This document shows, piece after piece, positions 1 to 9,917 of a stretch of 64,000 bases of DNA. Location: NCBI GenBank assembly GCA_022828595.1, contig JAKGHH010000002.1, positions 82,800,076 through 82,864,075 on the forward strand, given 5' to 3'. This stretch comes from Nelumbo lutea. Taxonomy: Eukaryota; Streptophyta; Magnoliopsida; Proteales; Nelumbonaceae. The translations under genes were made by a program, and so were the position numbers. The notes under the pieces are model-generated. The model saw only the letters and a program-made list of their open reading frames with translations, did not search any database and was not told the origin of the DNA. Within the stretch, counting starts at the first letter, position 1, and each line of letters starts with the position of its first letter.

Positions 1-2152
1 AGGTTGGAAGATCTTTTACAGTTAAAAAATCCAAAGGACCATCCTTTACCAACCTTGTGATACGATCTATGTTGATGTGGCGAAGTCGGTAATGCCACAG
101 GCACGTGAGATTAACTATATCACGAGTTCTCTTCTTGGGGTTTATTTTCAGCGTAGTTTTGGTAATGCTTGTTTCCAAAGAATGATGGAGAACAGAGAGA
201 TCGTTCTTAAGTTCTCCGTATACGAGGAATTTGTTATTCTGTTTAATAATAATCACAATACTAAATAAGGTAGAATAACCATCCATGCACAATTTTGAAA
301 CAGGAATCAAATTTTACTTAAATTAGGTACGGAAAGACAATCTTTTAGTACAATCATTCTTTCTCTGAAAATAATTTTACAGTGCCTATGGTCGTAGCTG
401 CAATAGTTGTAGAAGTCCCTAAATAGAGCGTCACTTCTCAGTTACTCAGTATTCTGCTTATCTTAAACCACTACAGTAAGTTAACGCATGAGTTGAAACC
501 CTGGAGTCAATACACCAAGAAGTAGAAATGACCAACAAATTGGTCTCTATGATAAAAGATTAGAAATTACCTTACTTCTTATTCTCTAGATATTGAGGAT
601 AGTTCCTCTTCCAATGGTCGGTCTGTTTGCAAAAGTGATAGGCATCCGATGCTTTGTCCTTCGTTTGCTTTTTCGGTTTGCTAGTCTTCTTCTGAGGCTT
701 TTCCATTGCCCTCCTCTTCTTCTTACCTGAATTACCTCCTTCAACAAGCATGACTATCGGTTTATCCTCTTGATAAGTTTTTCAGCCCTCTATAACATAT
801 TGTTGAGTTCCTGAAGGCTAACATTTAACTTATTCATGTTGTAATTCATGATAAACTAATTGAAAGAGGGAGGCAAGGAATTTAGGATGGCATCAACCTT
901 GGTGACATGATCTAGCCCTGACCCGAGTGCCTTTAGTTCATTAATATAACCCATCATCTTGAGACAATGGTCATGAACCATCTGGTTCTCTGTCATTTTT
1001 GCGGTCATAAGCAACTTCAAACCCTTCTGACGAGTAGAACGATTTTGCTCTTCATACATTGTCCTTAGACTATCTAGGATATCCTTGGACACTTCGATTT
1101 GATCGAACTATCTCTATATTGGATTGTCGAGGGAGGCTATAATGTAGCACCGGGCAAGAGAGTTTTTATCTTCCCATTCTTGATATTCCTTCCTACGTGC
1201 CTCAGAAACCCTATCACCCGGACGATCCAGAGCAGGGTTCTTAGCAACCTTGTCCAATTTTTTGGATGTTAATACCAACAAAAGGTTACGATACCAATCA
1301 GCATAATTTGGGCCTTTAAGTTTGTTATTCTCCAACAACTTGGTGAATTGTCCGTTTGCCATTTCTGATAAAAGGCAAGGCAAATTATTAGTCCACAACC
1401 TAAATTGATTCATATTTTCTACATAGATACGGCTTTTAGTATACGTTCCATTTCCATTTTTTCATCTATGAGATTTCCCTCCTACCTTAGTGACAGAGAC
1501 TGCGAACTATGTCTCTAGAAATGTGGAAAACCACATACAATGCATGGAGTCAACTGTTTCAGCTGCATAACCCCACAACATTCTGTGAAGGATCATATCC
1601 ACTCATCTAATGAGTTTTCCCTTTGTCCTCTGTCAGACAAGGTTCATTGTCATTTTATGTTAAACCTTTTTGTCGAGTAAGTGCTTACCCATCATATTCG
1701 TGAACGCTAAGGTACCGTGAGAGAGTCTTCCATTTTAGGATAGGCCCCTCCCACATTAGTCTTTGACGCTATCATCTTATGAAATAATCCAACAGATCCA
1801 ATAGCAAATGGATAGCCCGATTTTGTGGTACATCTCCTCACTACTGAATGACCCATCTTCATGCTAATGATGGAAGGCCTTTAGAGAGTTCATCATATGA
1901 ATCTCCCTATCACATGCACTTATATTTCAGGAGGGAACGAATAATTACGCCCTATTTTTATTTAGGTCAAAGCAAAGTGGCTCCCATTGACTTTCATAAA
2001 ACCAGATTTAGATGGGTCCTAAACGGATGAGGTTCCGCATGGTCCCTCCTGGGGAGGAAGTTGATGTGGGGCATATCACACAAGGAGATCATCCAGTGAT
2101 CTTAAGGACACAATGGCAATGATGTGCATTCAGCCATTGTGTGTGAAAGAGC
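1..2152 (-). mobile_element. Ty1/copia element, older copy: 5' half (pol start, gag, leader)
   Basis: The minus strand aligns by eye with 45577-47620 of the full-length copia element at 41218-50518: the start of pol, then gag, then the untranslated leader. Its 3' half lies beyond the left edge of the window. The leader is cut at 2152 by a solo LTR of the same family and resumes at 9297 after a duplicated AGAGC. Many substitutions, small indels and in-frame stops separate it from the downstream copy, so it is the older insertion. No 5' LTR of its own can be seen; its similarity fades near 9455. Confidence 0.85.
600..1413 (-). pseudogene. copia gag pseudogene (UBN2-type)
   Basis: This is the Gag capsid/nucleocapsid gene of the older copia copy, read on the minus strand from an ATG at 1411-1413. 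Recognisable blocks are NKLKGPNYADWYRNLLLVL near the N terminus, a central segment SKDILDSLRTMYEEQNR, and MGYINELKALGSGLDHV. A lysine-rich stretch follows, then the start of a CCHC zinc knuckle (HFCKQTDHWKRN) near 600-640. Stops near 1113 and 855 break the frame, so no full protein can be made. It keeps the zinc-knuckle region that the downstream copy has lost. Confidence 0.8.
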
Positions 2153-2696
2153 TGAAGGGATGAGAGATCCATCATATGGATGGCCGAACCCTGTAAGAAG
2201 GTAGGGCGAAATTTCAAAAATTTCCTCTCTCTCATCTGGTCCTATTTTAGAAAAATTGCATTTTTCAATGATCAATATTAAACCATGGACTGAACCAGAT
2301 CTGAACCAAAAAGCAAGAGAGGAATATACCAGATACGAAGAAATAGTATCTCCCAATGAAGGTTTTCACGCCCAAAGAAAATCTCCAAAGGCTGCTCCCA
2401 CTGAAGATGACACAATGTAGGGTGGAGTAGAATCAGCAGTGTTCTTCCCAAGAATCGAACCCTTCACAAGAATTCAATGAAGGCAGTGAGCAAAACTTCA
2501 AATCAACCTTACTCCAAAGACTAATATCAAGATATGATCTTGATCACTCCTATAAAACTGTAGAACGAATTGGCAGTATGGCGGCAGTAGGAGAATGCAG
2601 GGAGAAGGCACATTCACATTGTATTAACTTCTCTCTGTGCTCTGAGATCTTGTATCTTTGAGATTTCTAGATGGATGAATGGTTCTCCCCTTCCTC

Positions 2697-2905
2697 CTTT
2701 TATAGCCTTAAAGAGAGCTCCTAATCTCATTAGCAGTTTCCTATTCCAAATCGGTATTTGGATTAGGAGTTCTCTTTAAGAGATAAGGATAAGCCCTTAT
2801 CTTATCTGCAGATTAGATCAGCTCTCTCCTAATCTCATTAGGAGGTTTCCATATCTGAATTTGTATTCAGATCTGGACTCTCTGAGTTAATCCCAGATCC
2901 ACCCC
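2697..2905 (-). promoter_or_regulatory. LTR U3 core: TATA box plus inverted-repeat cluster
   Basis: On the minus strand a TATAAAAG box lies at 2697-2704. Upstream of it in transcription sense (higher coordinates) is a run of short inverted repeats: paired CTCCTAAT/ATTAG, CCAAAT/ATTTGG, GATAAGG/CCTTATC and ATCTGAAT/ATTCAGAT blocks. The arrangement mirrors that in the two LTRs of the full-length element, though several stems here carry mismatches. Confidence 0.6.
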
Positions 2906-3379
2906 TTTATTTAACTAATCATATCGGCCCAGTTCAAAATGGGCTCTTAAACCCATGAAGTCTAAGTGCTCAGACTATTTCCAAATTGCTGCCCAGTTGG
3001 GCTTCTTTGTATGGCGTGGTACCCAAACATTGATCTACACATCAGCCACATGGGTTCAGCCCAACCTCTATTACAAGGCCAGGCCAAATTCATTGAAAAG
3101 ACAATGAACCCCCTGAAGCCCATCACATGGACTCCTAATAGGCCCAACACTTACACTAAGTGGTCCCTGGGCTAATCCACCTTATAAAAACCCAACGACT
3201 GTGGGCAAATGCAAGATTAGCCCATTAGGTATTACCCTCAATGGTCTTACACTTAACCTCTCAGCCCATAATGATCATGCATTGCCCGACAAGAGATGAC
3301 CTCTCCCTCGGCTGCAAGGAACAATGTTGCACTCTCTGCTCACATGGATCCCGGGAATTAAAACCTTTTGCAAACAATT

Positions 3380-3381
<2 letters not shown>

Positions 3382-3425
<44 letters not shown>
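3382..3425. repeat. (TA)n microsatellite inside the solo LTR
   Basis: An uninterrupted AT/TA dinucleotide run. The two LTRs of the full-length copia have only a short ATATATATA at the same place. The inverted LTR at 52709-54062 has a long (TA)n at the homologous position. Confidence 0.9.
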
Positions 3426-3429
<4 letters not shown>

Positions 3430-4769
3430 TTATTTATATCCATATATAAAATATATTTTGCAAAACAAATTTCAATGATTGAAATCAACTGCCGGCAGTT
3501 TTGGTTTCCATCGGAGAGAGTGCATCCCCGATCATTACCTTTGTCCGACAAAGGGGTTGATCCTGTCACTATGATCACCCACTCAGATGAATTCTTGGAC
3601 TATCCCAACATACCCAGGTGATGTAGCGCAATCCGGTCACTCCTAGCTGGCACTCGAGTGGCTCCTAGAAGGTACTTGAGATGAGGAAGAAGAAGAATCC
3701 CCGGGGAGTTTACCCAGTAGGGATACTCCGATGCTTAAGTTAGTACTGTGTAGGAGAAGCAAGAAGGAGACGAAGGCTAAGAGTGCAGATAGCGCATTCT
3801 CACTATACTTGAGGGATTAGAGGTCTCAAGAAGAAATTTCTCTTCTTCCCGGAGTGCTTTTATAGGGACACTCACATCAGGTCAGGCATAACCGCCACTG
3901 GGCTCCTGCCACAGCTGTTACCTACTAGGGCTGCATAGGTGACCGTTGTGGCGTACGTCTCACCCGTGTGAGTGACACGTTTCTAAAGTTGCAGGCACGC
4001 CTTTGCCTGCTGAGAGACATGGACGCAGATTGCCAAAAGGACTAGAACTGCACCGTCAATAAGGGATATGGCACAGTCTGACTGGTACGGTTTGTTAATC
4101 AAAAGCTTCCTGAAGAGCACTCATGTGGCTCATTCGCGAACTATTTTGTAGTGACCTTGGAACACTCCAGGATTACCCTTAGTGGAATTGGTCCTTGGAA
4201 TGACTTGTCTACTTGGGAGCTCGGGCGAGCTAAAGTTGCCTCGGAGTATCTCTTCAAAGGTAGCTTAGGGAGCCTGGGGATCACGTCGCAGTGAAATCCT
4301 TTCGCGAACTACAACGTAGCGAGCTGCTTTGCAGGCTCGTCACTTGGTCGCACCAAGTTACAACGTTGAGCTGTCACTCATGCCGATTCAGTGTCCGCGT
4401 GTCACCGTTTCATAAGTGGGGTCAAATCACCCTCCATCAATTGCCCCCCACTCCTTGGGCTAAGAGCACTGCCTTAGCGCATGGAGTTTGTGAAGCGCGA
4501 TGGATTGATTTGACCAAAATTCAAACTTGATTGACTGCCCACATTAATGCATTTGTGGGAATCAAGAGATTTTCTGACTTTCTTGACTTTTCGGATTCCA
4601 AAAGCATGCTGAAGTGTCTTTTACCTCCGAACGTCATGCGGCCGCGATTACCTTAATTATGGAAGACGTGCCGCCAATCACCTTCGGTTTTCAGAAGGCG
4701 TGCGGTCAGGGCACCCGCGGGCCGTTGGATCTGCTTTGATCCCGGCAGTCAATTGGAAAGGGTGGAGAC

Positions 4770-4777
4770 TATAAATA
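4770..4777 (+). promoter_or_regulatory. TATA box of the antisense ORF
   Basis: TATAAATA followed by a GC-rich stretch and a pyrimidine-rich leader, about 140 bp before the ATG at 4918. It shows that the + strand gene inside this minus-strand gypsy element had its own promoter, and it rules out the longer open frame that begins upstream at 4753 with a non-ATG codon. Confidence 0.6.
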
Positions 4778-4917
4778 GGGGGGCCTCCCGGGCCTCATTT
4801 TCTCTCACGCCATCTTGCTGTCTTCGGATCTTTAGGTCGCACACTTCGTCTAGTCTACCGGAATTCCTCAGTTTGCTTCGTTCTGCCTCTTCTGGTGAGT
4901 CCCAATCGTTGTCAATC

Positions 4918-6841
4918 ATGTTTGGGTACTCATACCACACCTACCACCGGGGTGATAGCCAGGACGACGATGCTCCCTCGAGCTCGGGGGGAGCCTGGGA
5001 GCAGATCCCGAAGGCTCGAGAGGCCTCCGGCGATGTAGCATCTACTTCTAGGGGGAGGGAGCTCGACACTTTCGACCCTTCCTCCATGACAGCGGAGAGA
5101 CTCAGGTCTCTAATCTGCTACTTTCGCCTCCCTAGGGACCTGGCCTACAGTCTCCCTACTGGCAACTTCCCTTGGGAGCATGGTCCCAACGACATAGTAA
5201 TCTTCCAGGAACAGCTCGAGGCTGGCTTGCGTCTCCCCCTGCACCCCTTGATAGTGGAGGTGCTAAATCACTTTAACGTCACTATTGACCAGCTTCATCC
5301 CAACGCCATTCGAAATATGGTTGGGACTATATCTTTGTGTTACGAGTACTGTCTTCCTTTGGACCTTGATATTTTTGCCTCTATCCTTTGTATAAAAAAT
5401 GTTACTCTTGAGGTTCCTCCGGAGAGGTGCTTTTACTACCTCTCTCCCCATCGTGGCTATAAGCTCTTGTACGAGCTGCCAAATAAGATTCCCACTTGGA
5501 AGCGGGATTACTTTGTGGTTTGCAACCTTGAGGGGTGGCCCTTCCCAACTGCTTGGAGGGGCGCCATCCAGGACCCTGAGGCCGAGCTGGACCCCGAAAC
5601 TTGGAAAACAATGTTGTCTTGGGCATCGGTAGGCTTCCTTTTCTCGGACTACTTGGCCGAGGAGAAGCTCGTGCAGGTCAGCTTGAGCTCGGGTAGGTTG
5701 TTTTTTTAGGTTGTATAGTTTCTGTAATGATGTCGTACTCACACTCGCATGCATATATTTCATCCTTGTTGGACTAACACTAATGCTCTTCTTGGCAACC
5801 ATTATGTCTTGTGTCAATTCGCGCCGCCTTCCCTCGAGCAGCCAGAGGCGCCATGCGAAGAGGACGCACCTCGACCGGACTCCCCCTTCAGGAGATACTG
5901 AGTTTGGGTCTGTCGAGCCGGTTTTATCGTCCCCTCCGCCCGAGATTCTGGCACCCCCTTCCGAGGGAACCAATGGGGTCGACTTCGGGGGGATGAGCTC
6001 CCTCAACAGGGGGAAGCTCCCGGTAACCCCCTCCAGCCACGCCCTTAACTTCGATTCCTAGTGGGGAAATGGGAAGGGGTGAATGATTACCTTGTGGCTC
6101 GTCGGAGGAGCCGGAAGGCGATTACTAACGATGAGGTCGCTCAGTGGGGGAATATGGAGCCTGGGGACCTCGCCGCGTTCGTCTCTGCCCACTACATGGT
6201 GGTAAGTGACCCCTTTCCCTTTTTCTCTCTTGTTTTGCTCCTCTCCACTGTCTTCTGACCTTCTCTTCCATTGGCAGGTGAATTCCACCATCCATGCCAT
6301 GGCTCTCCAGATGCACGTCCATCGCGTCGATGCCCTCGACCAGTGAGCTGCTAACAAGAAGCTCTAGGGCGGGCTCGACCAGATCCGAGGCGAGCTCCAT
6401 CACACTTGCAAGGGGAGTGAGTCTCAAGAGCTACTCGTCCATGACCAGGAGGCTCAAATCGCTCGTCTTTCTAAAGAGAACGCGTGTTACAGGGAGGAAT
6501 CGTCGAGGATGGCGGCGGAGAGGGAGCTCCTCAAGCTGCAGGTGCGGGACTTGGATTCCACTCTTCTAAATCGGACTCGAAACTTTGATCAGATGGTGGA
6601 GGCAGAATGAGAGAAAGCAGTATGGGATTTTAAAGACTCCTAGGAATTCCATGACCTCCAAGCGGAATATGGTTCGGGTTCGTACCGTTCTAGGTTTAAG
6701 CTTTACCGATGGCTAGTTTGGAAGAAGTTCTCTGGACTCAGCCTCAACGGCATTACTATGAAGGGTCTGTCTCCTGAGACGGCGGACCAAGCGAAGGAAG
6801 AGGAGCCTGACTCCCCAGAGGATGAGGAGGCGAATCCCTGA
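4918..6841 (+). pseudogene. Gypsy-type transposon (Transposase_28-like) antisense ORF, broken
   Basis: The first exon runs from ATG 4918 to about 5675, just before a GTCAGC donor-like site. It encodes an acidic/serine-rich N terminus and then a domain resembling the plant 'putative gypsy type transposon' family (LPLHPLIVEVLNHFNVT, QLHPNAIRNMVG, then LCYEYCLP). Further coding-like blocks are at 5811-6060, 6125-6200 (EVAQWGNMEPGDLAAFV) and 6278-6841. The last is rich in charged heptad-like sequence and suggests a coiled coil. Introns with GTAAGT...GCAG ends are plausible (6200-6277). Stops at 6345, 6365, 6608 and 6642 in the coiled-coil frame mark it as decayed. The product's role is unknown; such ORFs occur as extra antisense genes in Tat-lineage elements. 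Confidence 0.65.
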
Positions 6842-7682
6842 GGCAGTGATTCTCTGGACTTTTAGTGGCTTTCGGGTGTCGTAAACCCGGTCTTTCATAA
6901 GTCTTTGGTTGGACGGTTGTGCCCTGTGATAGTCAGACTTTCCCAAGCTGTTTAGCTTGGTTATTGCATTGTTATTCTTCTTTCTTCTCTCTCTTTTTTC
7001 TTTTTTTTAAATGACAATGAAAGTTCTCCCTTTTTTCTTCTAAGTATAGTGTGCTCTCTTTATCTTTGCTAAGGTGATCTCAACACCCAAGCTATTAGAG
7101 CTATGTACCCGAATTAGAACTCCTCGATAACTGTTACCTCAAACTGTTCCTTAAACTGTTTAAGGCATCTTTATGGTGCACGATGAAGTGATTACCAAGT
7201 GTGCCCGAACTATATGCTCGTCAGTTATGCTCTAGTTTGATCACCGTACTAGAACAAGTTGTGCGCGGTGGGGTTTAAGCCCGAGCTACTTACACCTCAC
7301 TTGAAGTTCGCCCATGTCATGAAGACAATTGGGTCTGATTGCGCCGAGATCGTGTTAGCTCGGCATTTTGGCCCTTAGGCTCTGGGAGTGATTTATAGTT
7401 CACTTTTGAAATTCGTCTGTGCCTCAAAGGCGACCGGGTCTTATTGTGCCGAGATCGTGTTAGCTCGGCATTTGGTCCTTAGGCTTTGGGAGTGGCTCGT
7501 AGCCTACTCAGTTGTTACAGATAATATCGTCTTAAGTTGGCAATATTCCATGCCCGAGGTACTTGCTTCCCTTCGAGGGTCTCGAGCTCATATGTTCCTT
7601 CCCCGAGTACTCGTTTCACTCGGTAAGGTCCTTCCCAGTTAGACCCAAGCTTGCCAGCGCCGGGCTCAGGTACCATAACCTT
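6842..7682. other. Non-coding spacer with a 107-bp direct duplication
   Basis: This follows the antisense ORF and probably includes its 3' UTR. Two direct copies about 107 bp apart (near 7329-7396 and 7436-7500) share GCGCCGAGATCGTGTTAGC and the following CTCGGCATTT block. Each contains an inverted pair GCCGAG...CTCGGC able to form a small hairpin. No other gene is seen. Confidence 0.6.
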
Positions 7683-8500
7683 TCAAAGAACCAGGTCGCC
7701 GACGCGAAGGTTCTGCTTCTTGACCCTGGCGTTATAGTACCAAGCTACTCTCTGCTGGTAGGCTGCAATTCTGATATACGCGAGGTCCCTAACTTTGCCG
7801 AGTAGATCGAGGTTGGTATGGAGCTCGTCTTCATTCATCTGATCACTGTATGCTTCTAGTCGCAGCGTAGGCACCTCGATCTCTGCAGGGATCACTACTT
7901 CGGTGTCGTAGGTGAGATTGAAGGGTGTTTCTCCCGTGGTGGTCTTCTTCGTGGTCCGGTAAGCCCATAGGATGCTAGGTAATTCATCTGCCCACAACCC
8001 TTTAGCCCGGTCCAGCCATGCTTTCAGTCCGCAGATGATAGCTCGGTTCGTGACTTCTGCCTGACCGTTTGCTTGAGGGTGCACAAATGAAGTAAAATTC
8101 TGTCAAATTCCCATGTCTTGGCACCAGTCTTGAAATTTGATGTCCTCGAATTGCTTGCCGTTGTCAGAAATCAATACCGGAGGTAACCCGAAGCGGCACA
8201 CGATGTTCTTCTAAAAGAAGTTTTGGACGTTCCGGGCTGTGATCGTTACAAGGGGTTCAGCTTTTACCCACTTGGTGAAGTAGTCCACTACTACTACTAA
8301 AAACTTCCTCCCACCCGTTGCCAGCGGGAATGGCCCAAGTAGTTCAATGCCCCATTGTGCGAAGGGCCACGAACTGGTGAGATATTTGAGATCGGTGACA
8401 GATTGATGGTGAATATTGGCATGCTTCTAGCATTTGTCGCATTTTTTAACAAGCTCAGTAGCATCTGCCTTCATTGTTGGCCAATAATACCCTTGTCAAA
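7683..8500 (-). pseudogene. Ty3/gypsy integrase fragment
   Basis: The minus strand from about 8500 to 7683 encodes an integrase: a zinc-finger remnant (CDKC...), GPFPLATGGRKFLVVVVDYF of the first catalytic Asp region, SDNG with the second Asp, and HPQANGQAEVTNRAI with the catalytic Glu. A C-terminal segment ends VKKQNLRVGDLVL. In-frame stops lie near 8090 and 8210. Only 8084-7683 is a clean open frame (133 codons). Reverse transcriptase should lie upstream on this strand but is absent, so this is a deletion derivative. Confidence 0.85.
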
Positions 8501-8509
8501 GTGCCTTCT

Positions 8510-8846
8510 GGGCGAGGGCCCTACCTCTTTCTTTGATACTGGTACTGGTATTGAGAGATCTGGTGCAACACGTGTTGTTGATAGACCTGAAACTGTTGAA
8601 ACTGTTGCATTTGAGCCTGCATGGCCCGCATGCACTGCACCAAATCTTCCAACTAGTTCGGGCTAGCCGTTGGGGGCACAATCGAGGGTTCAGTGAAGGT
8701 TGTTCCAACTGTGGTAGGGAGTGGAGCAACGATGGGTGCCCTTGCAAGAGGCACGTTTAAACTAGGGATCCCGTCCGCTGAGAGGGGGATGGTGAACTGT
8801 CCGATACAGACAGTAGGGAGCTGGGGTTGTTCCGTGGAGTTATTCA
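8510..8846 (-). pseudogene. Gypsy gag 5' fragment
   Basis: The minus-strand frame begins with an ATG next to the LTR junction (MNNSTEQPQLP) and continues through a proline/threonine-rich N-terminal stretch toward 8510. There the sequence switches to integrase. Its place at the 5' side of the element, on the same strand as integrase, supports a Gag N terminus. The homology itself is weak, so the identity is inferred from position. Confidence 0.5.
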
Positions 8847-9296
8847 TCTCCCTGCTAAGGATTTCACTGATTGGCATATCAAAGACAACCCAATCCGACA
8901 CCTAGTGCAGTATCATAATCGAGTCTAGGGGTCAGGTGTAACTTTCTAGTTTTGCCCACTAATCACCAAGGTTCAGAGCAATACTGGAAATCTAGTTCGG
9001 TTCAGGGTTTCAAGTAAACCTACACTGCATGTACCTCGGGTCTCACCCTGGCAGCTGAGATAGGCCACCCCAACACTTGGCGGCACACCAGTGTCAGCCT
9101 TAGCAGGATAAATCTCCCTAGACTTATCTAACGACTGTGAACATTCTAACTAACACGAGTCTCATTATATGTTCAGTTTAAGGGTATTATAGAGAAACAC
9201 ACCACAATAACATGAATCAAATATGTACTTTATTCATTTGCAATAAATCATAAGTACATCAATCTGATTGGAGCTAAGGGCATACACTGTCTAATA

Positions 9297-9455
9297 AGAG
9301 CCACTATCGAATCAACATGGGCCAAGTGCTTATGACCCATGAACGTAGCACATCTCACATCCATACATCTCATGCATGATATCCATAATTGATCCAATTA
9401 ATTAAATAACTGTAAAACCCATAAATAAAGCCCATTTCATTCCATAAAATTACCA
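9297..9455 (-). mobile_element. Leader of the older copia copy, resumed after the solo LTR
   Basis: The sequence from 9297 onward (AGAGCCACTATCGAATC...) matches the copia leader at 47613-47760, directly continuing the part that stops at 2152. Similarity is lost near 9455. Confidence 0.75.
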
Positions 9456-9917
9456 ATTTATTTGAATAAATTCTTTGATCGTTTGATAGACAAAATATAC
9501 CAATTCTAATAACTAGCATATCTTGCAAGTTCATAATGAAGAATGTGAACTATTCTGTTTGGACTATGAGCCAACCATTGATGCCAACAATGATGGCATT
9601 AACAATGGGACTTATGAGGAGCTTCTGGCAGGTGATGATGAAGGTCCTAAACAAGATTTTCATACAAAACGAATGAAAATCACACATTCGAGCGAATTTC
9701 TCATCTGAAAACGAATGAGAAATATGAAATATATGGTCCTAAACAAAATTCTCATCTAAAGAATCCTTAGAATCAACAAAATTAATTATGAAGAGTGATA
9801 CCAAACAGAGCCCAAAAGAATCACCATAAATGATTATTTGGAGTAATGCTAAACGAGGCATAAAACTTTGATGATGGATGAGGATGGACAAAGTAAAATT
9901 CTCTCAATATAGTTAAA
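9456..9917. other. Unassigned stretch with one short open frame
   Basis: Between the copia leader and the Helitron. A + strand frame at 9523-9708 reads 61 codons, including CLDYEPTIDANNDG and YEELLAGDDEGPKQD. Its composition is protein-like (acidic, few rare residues) but no family is recognised and there is no flanking exon. It could be a relic exon or chance. Confidence 0.3.

Larger units (their letters stand above)
3620..8846 (-). mobile_element. Deleted Ty3/gypsy (Tat-like) relic with antisense ORF
   Basis: This segment interrupts the copia solo LTR. It begins TGATGTAGCG, consistent with an LTR end, and has LTR-like non-coding sequence to about 4750. An antisense gene follows on the + strand, then integrase on the minus strand (7683-8500) and the start of gag (8510-8846). 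Protease, reverse transcriptase and RNase H are missing between gag and integrase, and there is no right-hand LTR or target duplication, so it is a rearranged remnant. The antisense gene between 3' LTR and pol recalls Tat-lineage gypsy elements; that assignment is inference. Confidence 0.7.
2153..9296 (-). mobile_element. copia solo LTR (about 1.92 kb) split by a gypsy insertion
   Basis: 2153-3619 and about 8847-9296 together match the two LTRs at 41218-43158 and 48588-50518, giving roughly 1.9 kb once the insert is removed. The left end is TGAAGGGATGAG. The right end is GTCTAATA, where the other copies have GTCTAACA. The 5-bp duplication AGAGC lies at 2148-2152 and 9297-9301. Both flanks are copia leader sequence of the same family, so this is a solo LTR left by recombination of an element that had inserted into a relative. 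The insert (3620-8846) replaces about 10 bp of LTR. Confidence 0.87.

Noticed and set aside
3241..3621. 126-codon ORF with a Tyr-Ile repeat
   Set aside because: The repeat is the translation of the (TA)n microsatellite in an LTR.
4753..4917. Longer N terminus of the antisense ORF starting at 4753
   Set aside because: The frame opens with a non-ATG codon and the TATA box at 4770-4777 lies inside it, so transcription would start downstream; ATG 4918 was chosen.
5263..6006. 247-codon minus-strand open frame
   Set aside because: It is the shadow of the GC-rich antisense ORF coding strand, with no family motif.
8653..8901. Single ORF spanning 8653-8901 as one protein
   Set aside because: Its first residues are copia LTR sequence (the same peptide appears antisense in the LTR at 42512-42754); the gag part starts at the junction near 8846.
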